A DNA stretch of 64,000 nucleotides from Planktothricoides raciborskii GIHE-MW2. Its GTDB lineage: Bacteria > Cyanobacteriota > Cyanobacteriia > Cyanobacteriales > Laspinemataceae. Position numbers and translations under genes: made by a program. The DNA lies in the NCBI RefSeq assembly GCF_040564635.1, contig NZ_CP159837.1, positions 4,079,001-4,143,000 of the forward strand, written 5' to 3'. This document shows, piece by piece, positions 28,033 to 37,790 of this stretch (its first letter is position 1; each line of letters starts with the position of its first letter). The notes below the pieces were generated by a model. The model was not told where the DNA came from, made no database searches, and worked only from the letters and a program-made list of their open reading frames with translations.

Positions 28033-28341
28033 CTAACTTTCTGCCAACAACGGATCTAATTTGCCTTCACTATCTAATTGATAAAGGTCATTACAACCGC
28101 CAATATGTTGGTCATTAATAAAGATTTGGGGCACCGTGCGACCGCCATTCGCTCGATCGCTCATTTTGGCTCTGGCGGCATCATCCCCATCAATTTTATA
28201 CTCAATATAATTCACCCCTTTCCAACCCAGCAACATTTTAGCCCGAATACAATAGGGGCAAGTTTGCCAAGTGTATATTTCCACTTTGGCTTTAATATTT
28301 TCCGGGTGACGACCCAATAGACGATTAATAAATCCAAACAT
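28033..28341 (-). CDS. grxC: glutaredoxin 3
   Basis: The 102-residue protein has the dithiol active site in IYTWQTCPYCIRAKMLLGWK, the cis-Pro loop GGRTVPQIFINDQHIGG, and the GGCNDLYQLDSEGKLDPLL tail. Glutaredoxins reduce disulfides with glutathione. The N-terminal extension (MFGFINRLLGRHPENIK) is typical of cyanobacterial homologues. It is on the same strand as the DCC gene, about 150 bases apart, with repeat DNA between. Confidence 0.93.
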   Translation of the reverse strand: MFGFINRLLGRHPENIKAKVEIYTWQTCPYCIRAKMLLGWKGVNYIEYKIDGDDAARAKMSDRANGGRTVPQIFINDQHIGGCNDLYQLDSEGKLDPLLAES

Positions 28342-28347
28342 ATTTTA

Positions 28348-28450
28348 ATGTTGATTGTTAATTGTTGGTTGTTGGTTGTTGATGGTTGGTTGTTGGTTGT
28401 TGGTTGTTGGTTGTTGGTTGTTGATGGTTGATTGTTGGTTGTTGGTTGTT
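28348..28450. repeat. tandem TTGGTTG-type repeat
   Basis: About twelve units of a 7-base phrase (TTGGTTG, with variants TGATGGT) run upstream of grxC. Shortly after comes a solo palindromic element. The slippage-prone text has no coding capacity. Confidence 0.8.
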
Positions 28451-28483
28451 AATAGGGTGAGAAAGGGAAGTAACGGTCAATGC

Positions 28484-28555
28484 ATGGGCGAAGCATTCAC
28501 GCAGATATCTGATGGCTAAAATCACGATATTTCTAAAGGAATGCTTCGCCCCTAC
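28484..28555. repeat. solo copy of the ~70-bp palindromic (MITE-like) element
   Basis: Left arm GGGCGAAGCATTC and right arm GGAATGCTTCGCCCCTAC are inverse copies. The centre GCAGATATCTGATGGCTAAA aligns with the centres of the copies at 19406 and 60864. It lies between grxC and the TpsB gene. Confidence 0.85.
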
Positions 28556-28589
28556 AACAATGAACAAATAACCAATAACCAATAACCAA

Positions 28590-30533
28590 TTAAAAAGGAT
28601 TGGCAATGAGAGAGAAATAAAAGCCATTTTCTTGCCAGGTGCGATCGCGGGACTTGAAATCAATTAAAGGATAACCCCAATCAACTCTAGCGGTGAGGCG
28701 ATCGCTCCACTGAAACTGTAAACCCAAACCCACAGAGGCCAAATTCTTATCTTCTGGATCAGGCCCATCACTATTCCAACTGGTGCCCACATCCAAAAAT
28801 GGCGCCACCTGCACCACAATACTGCGATCTTCCGTCTTAAATATAGGCAGGCGCACCTCTGCGGAAGCGAAGATGGCATTATCGGTCAGTAAAGCATCCT
28901 GACGATATCCCCGGACACTTTGCTGACCTCCCAAACCAAACTGCTCCAGAGGCACCAGGGCATTGGGGGTTAGCTGCAAATCCGATCGCAGCAACAACAC
29001 CGTATCTGGGGCTAACAAGCGTAACAACTGCATTTGACCGCGCCAGCCAAAAAACTGGCTATCCGGTTCATCATCATTCACCGTGGCATCAAACCAACCC
29101 ACTCCCACACTAAATTGAGAGCGAGCGGCAAACACCTGTCGGGCATCACGAGCGGTCACTTCTTGGAAGAAACGCAAAATCGAGAGTCTGGTTTCCCCGT
29201 TGTCATTCGCCCCCGGAGACAGGGGGTAATTCACCCCTAATATAGATGTATCACTTTCGCGGCGAACCCCAGTAATCCCCAAAGAAAATTCTCTCGTCGG
29301 GGTTTCAATTAATGGTTGGCGCAAACTCACTTCATAGTTGCGAGATTTGGCTTCAATATCTACCCGATCAAAGGGCGGCTCAATAATTTCACTATCGGTA
29401 TTACTGTAGTTAAAACTTAAGCGACCGTTACGAGCATTGATCGGCACACTATAACCAAACTCCCATTGATCGCTGCCTTCGGTGCGAATGTAGTTCAAGC
29501 TTACCGCATCACCATAACCGAGGAGGTTGGCGTGACCAATGCCGGCTTGTTGGCGAAAAGTCCCCACACTCGGAGCTCGACCATTATCAATGGTGAAAGA
29601 ACCGCGATAAGGGGATGCTTCTCGGATGGTGACATCAAGTAAACTTTGCCCGGGACGAGAACCCGCTGAAAGTTCCGCTGAGAGGGTGTCAATTAAAGGA
29701 TCGAGTTGCAGCATTTGCAGACCCGTCAGCAGACGATCCACATTTAAAGCTCCTTCGGTTGCCACTTCTAAACGCTTTTTCACATAACTGGGTTTTAAAT
29801 GACCAGTCCCATTGACGGTGATTTCTTCGAGCGCCCCTTCCAGGACTTGAATATTCACCACCCCTTGAGAGAGTTCTTGGGGTGGAATAAATGCCCCAGA
29901 GGTGATATATCCATTACTTGTATATAATTCCGTTACTTTAGAACGGGCTTGCAGCAGTTCCGCAAACGATAACGGGCGATTGGTAAAGTCTACTAAAAGT
30001 TCCTCAAACCGAGACGGATCAAAGACCGTACTGCCGTTGACGACAAATCTTTGCACTTCAATACTTCTGGGAATGGGGGCGGTGGAGTCTGGTGTGCGGT
30101 TGGGGGCGCTGGGTTCTGCCTGGTTGGTGGGTTTTAACAGTTCTTCAGGGGGCGGCAGTAAGGTGGGAGACGGCAGTTCAGGGGGATTAGAAGGCAAAGG
30201 ATTGGGGATATTGCTGGGGGCAGTGGGTTGGGCAGTGGGTTGAGCAGTGGGTTGAGCAGTGGGTTGAGCGATCGCCCCTGGGGTGACAAAACTGCTACTG
30301 AAGACTAACAATGGTAATAGCCAATAAGATCCCAGTGAACCCATAAGTTTTGTCCACAGACTACTTGTCCGCAGATGATTTGGTTCAGCCAGTTTGCCGC
30401 CTGCAAATTTCTTGGCTTTCGCACCGGATCCCGGAGAGAATCGCTCATTAACCGAAAAGACTCGGCTAGGCATATCACCAAAACGATTAGTCAGGTATAA
30501 AGATAGATCTGAAACTTGTGTAGTTGGTCGCAT
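28590..30533 (-). CDS. TpsB-type outer-membrane porin (ShlB/FhaC/HecB family)
   Basis: The protein of about 647 residues has a membrane/signal stretch (YWLLPLLVFSSSFVTPGAIA, about 70-90), a proline-rich linker, a POTRA domain (SIEVQRFVVNGSTVFDPSRF and VVNIQVLEGALEEITVNG), and a C-terminal beta-barrel with the GGQQSVRGYRQDAL motif of the VRGY loop. TpsB proteins export one large partner (TpsA) by two-partner secretion. No TpsA is in the window. I chose ATG at 30533; the frame starts at a TTG at 30545, and the signal peptide itself begins only about 60 residues later, so a start further in is possible. Four 12-bp repeats (30219-30270) encode PTAQ repeats in the linker. Confidence 0.87.
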   Translation of the reverse strand: MRPTTQVSDLSLYLTNRFGDMPSRVFSVNERFSPGSGAKAKKFAGGKLAEPNHLRTSSLWTKLMGSLGSYWLLPLLVFSSSFVTPGAIAQPTAQPTAQPTAQPTAPSNIPNPLPSNPPELPSPTLLPPPEELLKPTNQAEPSAPNRTPDSTAPIPRSIEVQRFVVNGSTVFDPSRFEELLVDFTNRPLSFAELLQARSKVTELYTSNGYITSGAFIPPQELSQGVVNIQVLEGALEEITVNGTGHLKPSYVKKRLEVATEGALNVDRLLTGLQMLQLDPLIDTLSAELSAGSRPGQSLLDVTIREASPYRGSFTIDNGRAPSVGTFRQQAGIGHANLLGYGDAVSLNYIRTEGSDQWEFGYSVPINARNGRLSFNYSNTDSEIIEPPFDRVDIEAKSRNYEVSLRQPLIETPTREFSLGITGVRRESDTSILGVNYPLSPGANDNGETRLSILRFFQEVTARDARQVFAARSQFSVGVGWFDATVNDDEPDSQFFGWRGQMQLLRLLAPDTVLLLRSDLQLTPNALVPLEQFGLGGQQSVRGYRQDALLTDNAIFASAEVRLPIFKTEDRSIVVQVAPFLDVGTSWNSDGPDPEDKNLASVGLGLQFQWSDRLTARVDWGYPLIDFKSRDRTWQENGFYFSLIANPF

Positions 30534-30545
30534 CTCAAATATCAA

Positions 30546-31026
30546 GAAAAGTTTAAATGGTCAAAGAGGAACTCGGCATCTGTAACCTTGACAACCCCAG
30601 CATGGGATGTTCCGTGAGTTTAACCGTTTCCTGGGGTGAGATGCACCTTTGCCGCTATTTTTGATCTCCCCTAGAGTCAGATCGTCACGGGCTTTGCCTG
30701 GGTGTAGAAACCTGGTTTGTTAAAGAACCCGGGTTTCTGGACATTAACATTAATTATCTAATTCAGACAAGCTAAATCCGTCACAATTTAGGTGACAATT
30801 TAGGTGACAAAATTTATCAATCTGGATTTACGGTCGATTTACTAAGAATTAAATACTAGGTGTCTCCAGATTCATCAGGGATGCAATGGCTCTGGTTTGC
30901 CGGAAAAGAACAGCGGTTCACTGGATATGTTAGTCATAAGCATTTTTACTAAAAAATGAATCGAGAGCACCAGACTTGCAATTTTCGCCGAATGATTAGC
31001 AGACTTAATTCATCGGACTCACCGGA
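30546..31026. other. intergenic region, 481 bases
   Basis: Between two minus-strand genes. It contains a pair of palindrome-family repeats at about 30706-30739 (AGAAACCTGGTTTG and AACCCGGGTTTCT) and otherwise AT-rich text with a duplicated CAATTTAGGTGACAA phrase near 30784-30810. The upstream half must hold the TpsB promoter; no consensus box is clear. Confidence 0.55.
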
Positions 31027-32559
31027 CTAAAAATCAAAATAAATATAAGATTGTCCGGTTTCTGGTGCAAATAGCCAAACCACATAAAGTAATAGGGGAA
31101 CTAATAGGATTTTTACCGGCCAATTAATTTGCACTTTCAATGTTTTATATAAAACATAATAAACTGCCATGAAAAACCATAAAAATCCTAACAATAAAGC
31201 CAAATCTAATCGCTCAATTCCCAAATTTTCGCCATAAACTTTCTGGACAAATTGAATATCCCCAGAATTTCCCCACAAATGGGAAAATACCCAAGTAAAA
31301 TCTTTGAACACGGGTAGTCTAAAGACCACCCAAGACATAAATACCATGCTTTGAGTCAAAAACCAAGCCAGCACCACACCGGGAATACTTTCCCACCAAA
31401 GTTTAAAAACATTCACTCGTTCAGAAATGGCATCGGTGATCCGGTGAATCACCAAAGCTAAACCATGTAGTCCTCCCCAAATAATAAATCCCCACGCCGC
31501 CCCATGCCAAATTCCGGCAATCAGCATGACCATTAACAAATTCAAGCAAGTTCTAATCAAGCCTTTGCGGGAACCCCCCAAGGGAAAGTAAAGATAATTC
31601 CGCAGCCAATCCCCTAAACTAATATGCCAACGTCGCCAAAAGTCCGCAATATTGGTACTAAAATAAGGAAAATCAAAGTTTTCTGGTAAATTAAATCCTA
31701 GTAATAAGGCGGTGCCTCGGGCGAGATCCACATAGCCACTAAAATCTAAATAAAGTTGAAACCCATAAGCAAAAATTGCCAGCCATAAATCTCCACTGCC
31801 AGCCCTTTGTAAATTGTCAAAAGTCAAATTGACAAAAGTCCCAAGGCGATCGGCGATCAGTCCTTTTTTCACCGCACCGCCAGCAATTAACCACAGCCCT
31901 TCAATGATTTGATGAGATGCTGGAAAATGAAGGGTTTTCAGTTGTCTAATAAAGTTATGATATCGGGTAATTGGCCCAGAAATTAGTTTAGGAAAGAAAA
32001 ATTTATAAGCCGCAAATCGGAGTAATTGACGACTCGGCGGGGCGCCCCGATAAACATCGACTAAATAAGCAATACATTCAAAACTAAAAAAGCTAATCCC
32101 TAGGGGTGGGGTGATATTTTCGGCGTACCAGGTGGCAATTTCTCCCGCTATTGGCCAATTGAACAAAGTTTCGGCGGTGGTGCAGAAAAATGCCACATAT
32201 TTAAAGCCAAATAAGAGTAAGACATTGGACAGAATGCCAATCGACAAAATTAGATATTGGAAATTTACCAGGGTGACAGAGGCGATTTTTCCGGTGATTG
32301 TTTCATGGGGGCTATCGACTTGTGCGGAGTTTAGTTTTCCGACCCGCACGCTGTTACTCCAGCCCAATACTCGGCCAAAGCTATAGTTAATTAAGATGCT
32401 GAATAAGAGCAGGGGAATGTACTTAACTTGCAGGGATGCGTAAAATATCAAACTGGCAATCAGCAGCAACCACAGGCGCGATCGCTGTTTTTGCACCGTC
32501 CAGTAAATCACTAGAAGACTTAGCAGGAACAGGAAGTAAAAAATCGAGATAAATGTCAT
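31027..32559 (-). CDS. MBOAT-family O-acyltransferase (AlgI-like)
   Basis: The 510-residue protein has about ten membrane segments and the MBOAT signature: LDFSGYVDLARGTALLLGFN, NIADFWRRWHISLGDWLRNY, YFPLGGSRKGLIRTCLN and the catalytic histidine in MLIAGIWHGAAWGFIIWGGL. AlgI-type enzymes move acyl groups across the membrane to acylate exopolysaccharides. No AlgJ/AlgX-like partner is adjacent, so the acceptor is unknown. Length is normal. Downstream on this strand lies TpsB after a 481-base gap. Confidence 0.9.
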   Translation of the reverse strand: MTFISIFYFLFLLSLLVIYWTVQKQRSRLWLLLIASLIFYASLQVKYIPLLLFSILINYSFGRVLGWSNSVRVGKLNSAQVDSPHETITGKIASVTLVNFQYLILSIGILSNVLLLFGFKYVAFFCTTAETLFNWPIAGEIATWYAENITPPLGISFFSFECIAYLVDVYRGAPPSRQLLRFAAYKFFFPKLISGPITRYHNFIRQLKTLHFPASHQIIEGLWLIAGGAVKKGLIADRLGTFVNLTFDNLQRAGSGDLWLAIFAYGFQLYLDFSGYVDLARGTALLLGFNLPENFDFPYFSTNIADFWRRWHISLGDWLRNYLYFPLGGSRKGLIRTCLNLLMVMLIAGIWHGAAWGFIIWGGLHGLALVIHRITDAISERVNVFKLWWESIPGVVLAWFLTQSMVFMSWVVFRLPVFKDFTWVFSHLWGNSGDIQFVQKVYGENLGIERLDLALLLGFLWFFMAVYYVLYKTLKVQINWPVKILLVPLLLYVVWLFAPETGQSYIYFDF

Positions 32560-32610
32560 TGAAGGTCTTGATGATAAAAAATTAACGATGCCAACCCATA
32601 CCTATAATAA

Positions 32611-33133
32611 GGGATGAACGCATTCCCGCATCTATGTTATCGGTTCGCGATCGAATATTTCTACGCTATGGCAACCCGCATCTATGTTATCGGTTTATTC
32701 CGAATATTTCTATGCTATGGCAAAGTAAGGGATGAACGCATTCCCGCATCTATGTTATCGGTTTATTCCGAATATTTCTATGCTATGGCAAAGTAAGGGA
32801 TGAACGCATTCCCGCATCTATGTTATCGGTTTATTCCGAATACTTCTACGCTCTGGCAAAGTAAGGGATGAACGCATTCCCGCATCTATGTTATCGGTTT
32901 ATTCCGAATATTTCTATGCTCTGGCAAAGTAAGGGCGAAGCATTCCCGCATCTATGTTATCGGTTTATTCCGAATATTTCTATGCTCTGGCAAAGTAAGG
33001 GCGAAGCATTCCCGCATCTATGTTATCGGTTTATTCCGAATATTTCTATGCTCTGGCAAAGTAAGGGCGAAGCATTCCCGCATCTATGTTATCGGTTTAT
33101 TCCGAATACTTCTACGGGAATGCTTCGCCCCTA
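32611..33133. repeat. tandem array of seven palindromic-element units with one closing arm
   Basis: Units start at 32611, 32729, 32797, 32865, 32933, 32999 and 33065. The first is longer (118 bp) because of an internal duplication; the next three are 68 bp and the following two 66 bp. The early units open with GGGATGAACGCATTCCCG, the later with GGGCGAAGCATTCCCG. All contain GCATCTATGTTATCGGTT. Only the last unit ends with the inverse arm CGGGAATGCTTCGCCCCTAC. The whole unit is repeated, without unique spacers. Confidence 0.93.
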
Positions 33134-33155
33134 CAGCCCTACAGCCTTACAGCCC

Positions 33156-35951
33156 TTAGTTAGATTGCAACTGGGCATTTAAGATTTGGCTAATGCGTGT
33201 ACGAGTTTCTTGTAAATGAGCCACCGTTGCCAAGTCCAAATCATTTTTGCGCTTTTTCAGGGTGCTTTCTAGGGCTTTCTCTAGCTGATGCAAATTGTAC
33301 CAAGCTAAGGTGCGGGCATCTTCGGGGACTCGGGTTTGCCGCAAGACCATCGCCCCTAAAAGATTTAAATGTTCCCGTTGCAACGATCGCCGGATGGTGG
33401 AAATTTGGGTTAATTGGTTGCTAGACCCGAGCACTTCGGTCCAAATTCCTTGCTTGAGGGTATCAAACAATTCGGGAATGGTCAAAGACTCAGTCCCTGA
33501 AGTTTTCAGTTCCAGGTCACGCAGACGCATGAGACGGGGGGGGGATAGCAGGGAACTGAGGGCAACTTGTTGCAGGTAGAGAATGCGATCGCCGATGGGA
33601 TAATCCAAGGGAAAGACTAGGGTTCGAGTCCCCCAGTGCGCCCAGCGTTCCGGGGCTAATTTATTCAGCAGTTCTGGGGAAAACTGAAAGGCATTTTCAT
33701 CAAAAACATAAGACTGAATCAGTTGCAGGGCTTCTCGTTGTTGTTCCACGGGAATGGGTTCAAAGGGCAACCGACGATGAACGCTTCCTGGTCGGATCCG
33801 TTGAAAAGACTGCCCACCCACATAGAGGGTAATATTTCTCACCTGACGAAGATAGTAAAAATAAAGACTATCAAAGCGATCGCGCACTTCACTATAACTA
33901 TCCCCACTGACTAAGTAGCGGCGATCCAACCGTTCCCATAAAGTGCGGGCATTTTCCAACTGCCATTGGGAATATTGCAACATATCGCTGCTTAAATCAA
34001 AGGCATTGGCGAATGGATCGAGAATATCAAAGGCATCCTCATCCGTAGAATAAGCTAACTCTGGTTCCACCGAAGATCGCTGGGCAATTTGTTCTATTAC
34101 ACGCCATTCGGCGTCTGGGGAAAAGGCATCTGTCGGTTGATAGCCATAAGTAATCGCCCATTGATCGTAAGGCCCAACCACTTGAGAAAAATAGTCACCC
34201 TGTGCAATCCCAGGGGGGGCTAAATTCACTGGCAAATAGTCCATCACTGATGATGCCAAACCTTTTTCCTGGGTAATAGTGCGATCGTGTAACTCTTCCG
34301 GGGTTAACATCGTACTGGCATGAAAATTATGGCGCAATCCCAGGGTATGTCCGACTTCATGGGCGGTGAGAAATCGCAAATATTGATGAATAAACTCTTC
34401 CATTTCCTGACTGCTGGGCAATACATTATTCACCATTGACAAAGACATGGCCGCGATCGCGAAATTTTGGGCGGCTTCCATACCATAACAGAGGTCATGT
34501 TTATCCCGCAATTGAGAAAACAATCCCCCAACATTTGACCCATTTTTAAATATGGCTTGACCGGGGGAAAAATCCTGTAAAATATCAGAAAATTCTTGCC
34601 CCATACAGTTGGATAAATTGGCCAAATTGTTGATTCCCTGCTGTTGGCTGCTGGGAGTTCCGATATAGTTGCGATATTCTCCTTTCATAATTCTAATTAC
34701 ATTGGCATCCAAGATGATATCCGCATCTAAAATTTGTCCTGTCATGGGGTTGACTCGTGATGGGCCTAAACCCAAAAACCAAGGTTGAAATGAACTCGAC
34801 CAGCGAATCGTGTTGTAGCGCACATCGGCGGGATCCCAGGTGGCATCGTCCGGCATTTGTTTGACAGCGATCGCATCAATAAAACCGGCTGCTTCAAAAG
34901 CTTTATTCCACATTAAAACCCCTTCCCGAATGGCATCCCGATATTCCAGAGGCACCGTATTTTCGATCCAGAAAACAATCGGTTCTTTCGGCGGAGATAA
35001 GGGGGCATTCGGGTCTTGTTTTTCCAAATGCCAGCGGTTAATATATCGGACAAAGGGTTCTTTTCTCTTTTCCGAAAAATCCCGATAAGCGGTGACAAAA
35101 TAGCCCACTCGTTCATCCGCTAACCGAGGACGATAGCCATTGTTCATCGGCATTTCTGAAAAACTATAACGCACTTGTAGGGTAAAGCCCCGGCTATCCG
35201 GCAGACTAGGAATTGAAACTAAAGGATTATCACTTTTAAAGCCATAAACCGACTCAATTTCTACGTTTAAAGGAAAAGCTTTGGTTTCCCCAAAATAAGA
35301 CTGATTGTTATCTTTTTTATAGCTAGGATCTAATAAAATCGGCAAATAATCACTCAGTTGACTCAGATCCTTTTCTGTCATTAGCAAGTCATTCAGGCTA
35401 ATTAACAGGGTTTGTCGCGTGGGATGAATACTTTTAATCGGCAGGGAGTACAGCACCGAGTCACTAAAAGAACTATCCAGCGATCGCTGCAAGGGGTCGC
35501 CCACTTCCGTCCTAAAGTTCACATTTCTGACCACAAAATTGACTTTATTTTGGACTTGTTGGAAATAAAACATGATATCTTGCAACGGCATTCCTCTTAA
35601 CAGAGGCGCTTGGCCAATTCCTGAATTTAAGGTGATAATACAGAGAAAATTTTGATTAAGTTGCTCTGGCTTAACTTCTAAGTAAATTGCTGAAAAATCT
35701 TTCTTTCTATATAGATTGAATAAACCCTCTAATTTTTCCGTATTTTTAATGACTTCATCAAAAGGAAGTAGTTGTTCAGACCCGGCCAAGGTGGAGTCTG
35801 AATTAGCATTTACTGACGCTGGAGATGCTTGATTTAATGAGGTTTGAGCCGTGACTGCCCCAGCCCAAATTGCCGCCAAACCCAAACTAAGTCCTAAGCA
35901 TAACAAGGACTTGAAAGGGTTGATATTTTTTGGTTCTTTTTGCTTCTTCAT
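33156..35951 (-). CDS. large secreted zinc metalloprotease (metzincin, DUF5117-type)
   Basis: The 931-residue protein has an N-terminal signal peptide (SLLCLGLSLGLAAIWAGAVTA) and the extended zinc motif TAHEVGHTLGLRHNFHAS (HExxHxxGxxH, near residue 531) with a later Met-turn-like SSVMDYLPVN. The N-terminal part (IYLEVKPEQLNQNFLCIITL) and the long C-terminal helical part match the bacterial zinc-dependent protease group annotated with DUF5117 and DUF4953. It is probably periplasmic or extracellular. Substrate unknown. It is transcribed toward the tandem array, which starts 22 bases past its stop. Confidence 0.87.
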   Translation of the reverse strand: MKKQKEPKNINPFKSLLCLGLSLGLAAIWAGAVTAQTSLNQASPASVNANSDSTLAGSEQLLPFDEVIKNTEKLEGLFNLYRKKDFSAIYLEVKPEQLNQNFLCIITLNSGIGQAPLLRGMPLQDIMFYFQQVQNKVNFVVRNVNFRTEVGDPLQRSLDSSFSDSVLYSLPIKSIHPTRQTLLISLNDLLMTEKDLSQLSDYLPILLDPSYKKDNNQSYFGETKAFPLNVEIESVYGFKSDNPLVSIPSLPDSRGFTLQVRYSFSEMPMNNGYRPRLADERVGYFVTAYRDFSEKRKEPFVRYINRWHLEKQDPNAPLSPPKEPIVFWIENTVPLEYRDAIREGVLMWNKAFEAAGFIDAIAVKQMPDDATWDPADVRYNTIRWSSSFQPWFLGLGPSRVNPMTGQILDADIILDANVIRIMKGEYRNYIGTPSSQQQGINNLANLSNCMGQEFSDILQDFSPGQAIFKNGSNVGGLFSQLRDKHDLCYGMEAAQNFAIAAMSLSMVNNVLPSSQEMEEFIHQYLRFLTAHEVGHTLGLRHNFHASTMLTPEELHDRTITQEKGLASSVMDYLPVNLAPPGIAQGDYFSQVVGPYDQWAITYGYQPTDAFSPDAEWRVIEQIAQRSSVEPELAYSTDEDAFDILDPFANAFDLSSDMLQYSQWQLENARTLWERLDRRYLVSGDSYSEVRDRFDSLYFYYLRQVRNITLYVGGQSFQRIRPGSVHRRLPFEPIPVEQQREALQLIQSYVFDENAFQFSPELLNKLAPERWAHWGTRTLVFPLDYPIGDRILYLQQVALSSLLSPPRLMRLRDLELKTSGTESLTIPELFDTLKQGIWTEVLGSSNQLTQISTIRRSLQREHLNLLGAMVLRQTRVPEDARTLAWYNLHQLEKALESTLKKRKNDLDLATVAHLQETRTRISQILNAQLQSN

Positions 35952-36746
35952 GGGTTTCTATCAGGCCAGCTACGCCAAATAATCGAAGATTAATTTTGCG
36001 AGAAATATCACACATAGAAACACCCTGAAATTAGAATAGATGAACGGTCATCCCTTTAACCCTGAGCCGTTAAACTCAGAATTTTTTAGACAGTTATCGT
36101 CTGATTTTTTAATGGAAAAAACGATTTACTTGATTGGAAAATATAGTAGATACCAGGCTTTGAGGAAAATGCGGGGATCTCCAGATGTCGGTTAGCTGAT
36201 AATTTTTCCGTTAGATGATCCCCTTTCCTTTGTTCATATTTTATCTTAAGCATTCAAAAGTCTGCCGGGAACTTCAGGATAAATCCGCAGGAATTTATTT
36301 TTTCAAAGAAAAATTGCCCCAAAGAACTGTAGAGACTGATGGGTCTTCGCGATATTGCTCCGTAACGCGATCGCTGTCCGTAGGGGCAATTCCAAGGCGC
36401 GGTGGTTGCCCAGCCCTGGGTATTTGCTGTCACCCTGCACAACCTTCACCCCCTTGCCCCTAGTTAGCCAAGTTATTAAAAAAACTCGTGGCCAGCCTCC
36501 AGCAGGGGAACGAGAATCATCAAAAAAATTATCAAAAAAATCATCAAAAAATCATCAAAAAAATCATAAAAAAACCGCTCCCTAAATTTCCGGGATGGTT
36601 TCGTCAAAATACAATTAACCGCTCACTTTCGCTGATGGGTCAGTGAGTTGATCTATTTAACAAAAAGAAAGTATCCAGAATTTTGGGGTAATTCTGGATA
36701 TCTAGCTTGACATCTTTTAGGGATTTGATCTTTAAAGTTCTAAATA
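35952..36746. other. intergenic region, 795 bases
   Basis: Between two minus-strand genes. Around 36520-36575 an A-rich phrase (AAAATCATCAAA and variants) repeats about five times. Short open frames on both strands overlap this text and do not look coding. The sequence just upstream of 35951 should hold the protease promoter; I see no clear boxes. Confidence 0.5.
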
Positions 36747-37790
36747 TCATCGAGACTGCTGACTTGCTTTCCAGGTGGTATAGCTGAGGATTCCCGTAGC
36801 CCCTAGGGCGAACCCCATCCCCGTGGGAACTCCGGCAACGGCGATCGCCAAACTGCCCACCCAAAGAGTTAAGGAGTAAATAAACAACACCGTTAATCGG
36901 TGAGACAACCCCGCGTCCAGTAAGCGGTGGTGCAAATGACGTTTATCGGCCACAAAGGGTGATTTGCCATTGCGTAAGCGGTCAACAATCACCGCAGACA
37001 TATCTAAAATTGGCACGGCCAAAATCAGATAAGGCAAAATCACTGCGGTCACAGCCGTAGTTTTCACCAACCCAATCACTCCGACCCCAGCTAAGGTAAA
37101 GCCCAGATAATAAGAACCGCCATCCCCCATAAAAATTTGCGCTGGATTGAAGTTATAGCGTAAAAATGCTAGGGTCGCACCGGCCAACGCCGCCGCAATT
37201 AACGCCGCTGCCGGTTGATGCATGGATAGGCTGACGATCATCATCACCATTGCCGCAATGCTACAAACGCCAGCGGCCAAACCATCTAACCCATCAATCC
37301 AGTTAATCGCATTGGTTAAACCAACTAACCACAAAATCGTGATGGGAAAACTAATCCAGTCTGGTAAATTCACCAAGCCTACATAAGGAATGGTAATAAA
37401 GGCAATTTGAACCCCAACTTGCCAAGCAGCCCCAGCGACAATGGTTTGTAAGAACAAACGCATAAAAGCCGATAACCCAAATAAGTCATCGGCTAAACCA
37501 ATTAGGAAAAATAGTAACCCCCCGATGGTTACTCCCCAAATTTCATAGTCTTTTTCTGGAGGTAAGACCCCGAAGCCACCAAGCCACCAAACGATTAATA
37601 GCGCCGATAAGCTGCCCAAAAATATGGAAACTCCGCCAAGGCGCACCATTGGTTTACTGTGCAACTTACGGCCTCCAGGAAGGTCGAACCTTCCACTTTT
37701 GAGACCAATTTTTTTAACAATTGGGGTTGTCCCGAGGACAACCAGAGAAGAAACTAAAAAGGCAACCAGGTGGTAAAGCTGGTAAGGCAT
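36747..37790 (-). CDS. MraY/WecA-family undecaprenyl-phosphate sugar-1-P transferase
   Basis: The 347-residue protein has about ten membrane segments and all family motifs: FDLPGGRKLHSKPMVRLGGV, FFLIGLADDLFGLSAF (catalytic DD), TNAINWIDGLDGLAAGV, IFMGDGGSYYLGFTLAG and the C-terminal KRHLHHRLLDAGLSH. The HxHH-type loop and the long LHSKP motif favour the WecA group over MraY. WecA starts O-antigen-like polymers by moving GlcNAc-1-P (or similar) to undecaprenyl phosphate. It is monocistronic. Confidence 0.9.
   Translation of the reverse strand: MPYQLYHLVAFLVSSLVVLGTTPIVKKIGLKSGRFDLPGGRKLHSKPMVRLGGVSIFLGSLSALLIVWWLGGFGVLPPEKDYEIWGVTIGGLLFFLIGLADDLFGLSAFMRLFLQTIVAGAAWQVGVQIAFITIPYVGLVNLPDWISFPITILWLVGLTNAINWIDGLDGLAAGVCSIAAMVMMIVSLSMHQPAAALIAAALAGATLAFLRYNFNPAQIFMGDGGSYYLGFTLAGVGVIGLVKTTAVTAVILPYLILAVPILDMSAVIVDRLRNGKSPFVADKRHLHHRLLDAGLSHRLTVLFIYSLTLWVGSLAIAVAGVPTGMGFALGATGILSYTTWKASQQSR

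Noticed and set aside
28348-28450. Candidate regulatory region of grxC
   Set aside because: The text is a slippage-type TTGGTTG repeat with no promoter features; calling it regulatory would be guesswork.
32611-33133. CRISPR-like array
   Set aside because: The spacing is regular, but the complete 66-68 bp unit is repeated with no unique spacers, and no cas genes are near. It is a tandem satellite of a palindromic element.
32868-33182. 104-codon ORF reading repeated FPHLCYRFIPNISMLWQSK
   Set aside because: It is a direct translation of the tandem array, has no ribosome-binding site and ends in the reverse-strand protease gene.
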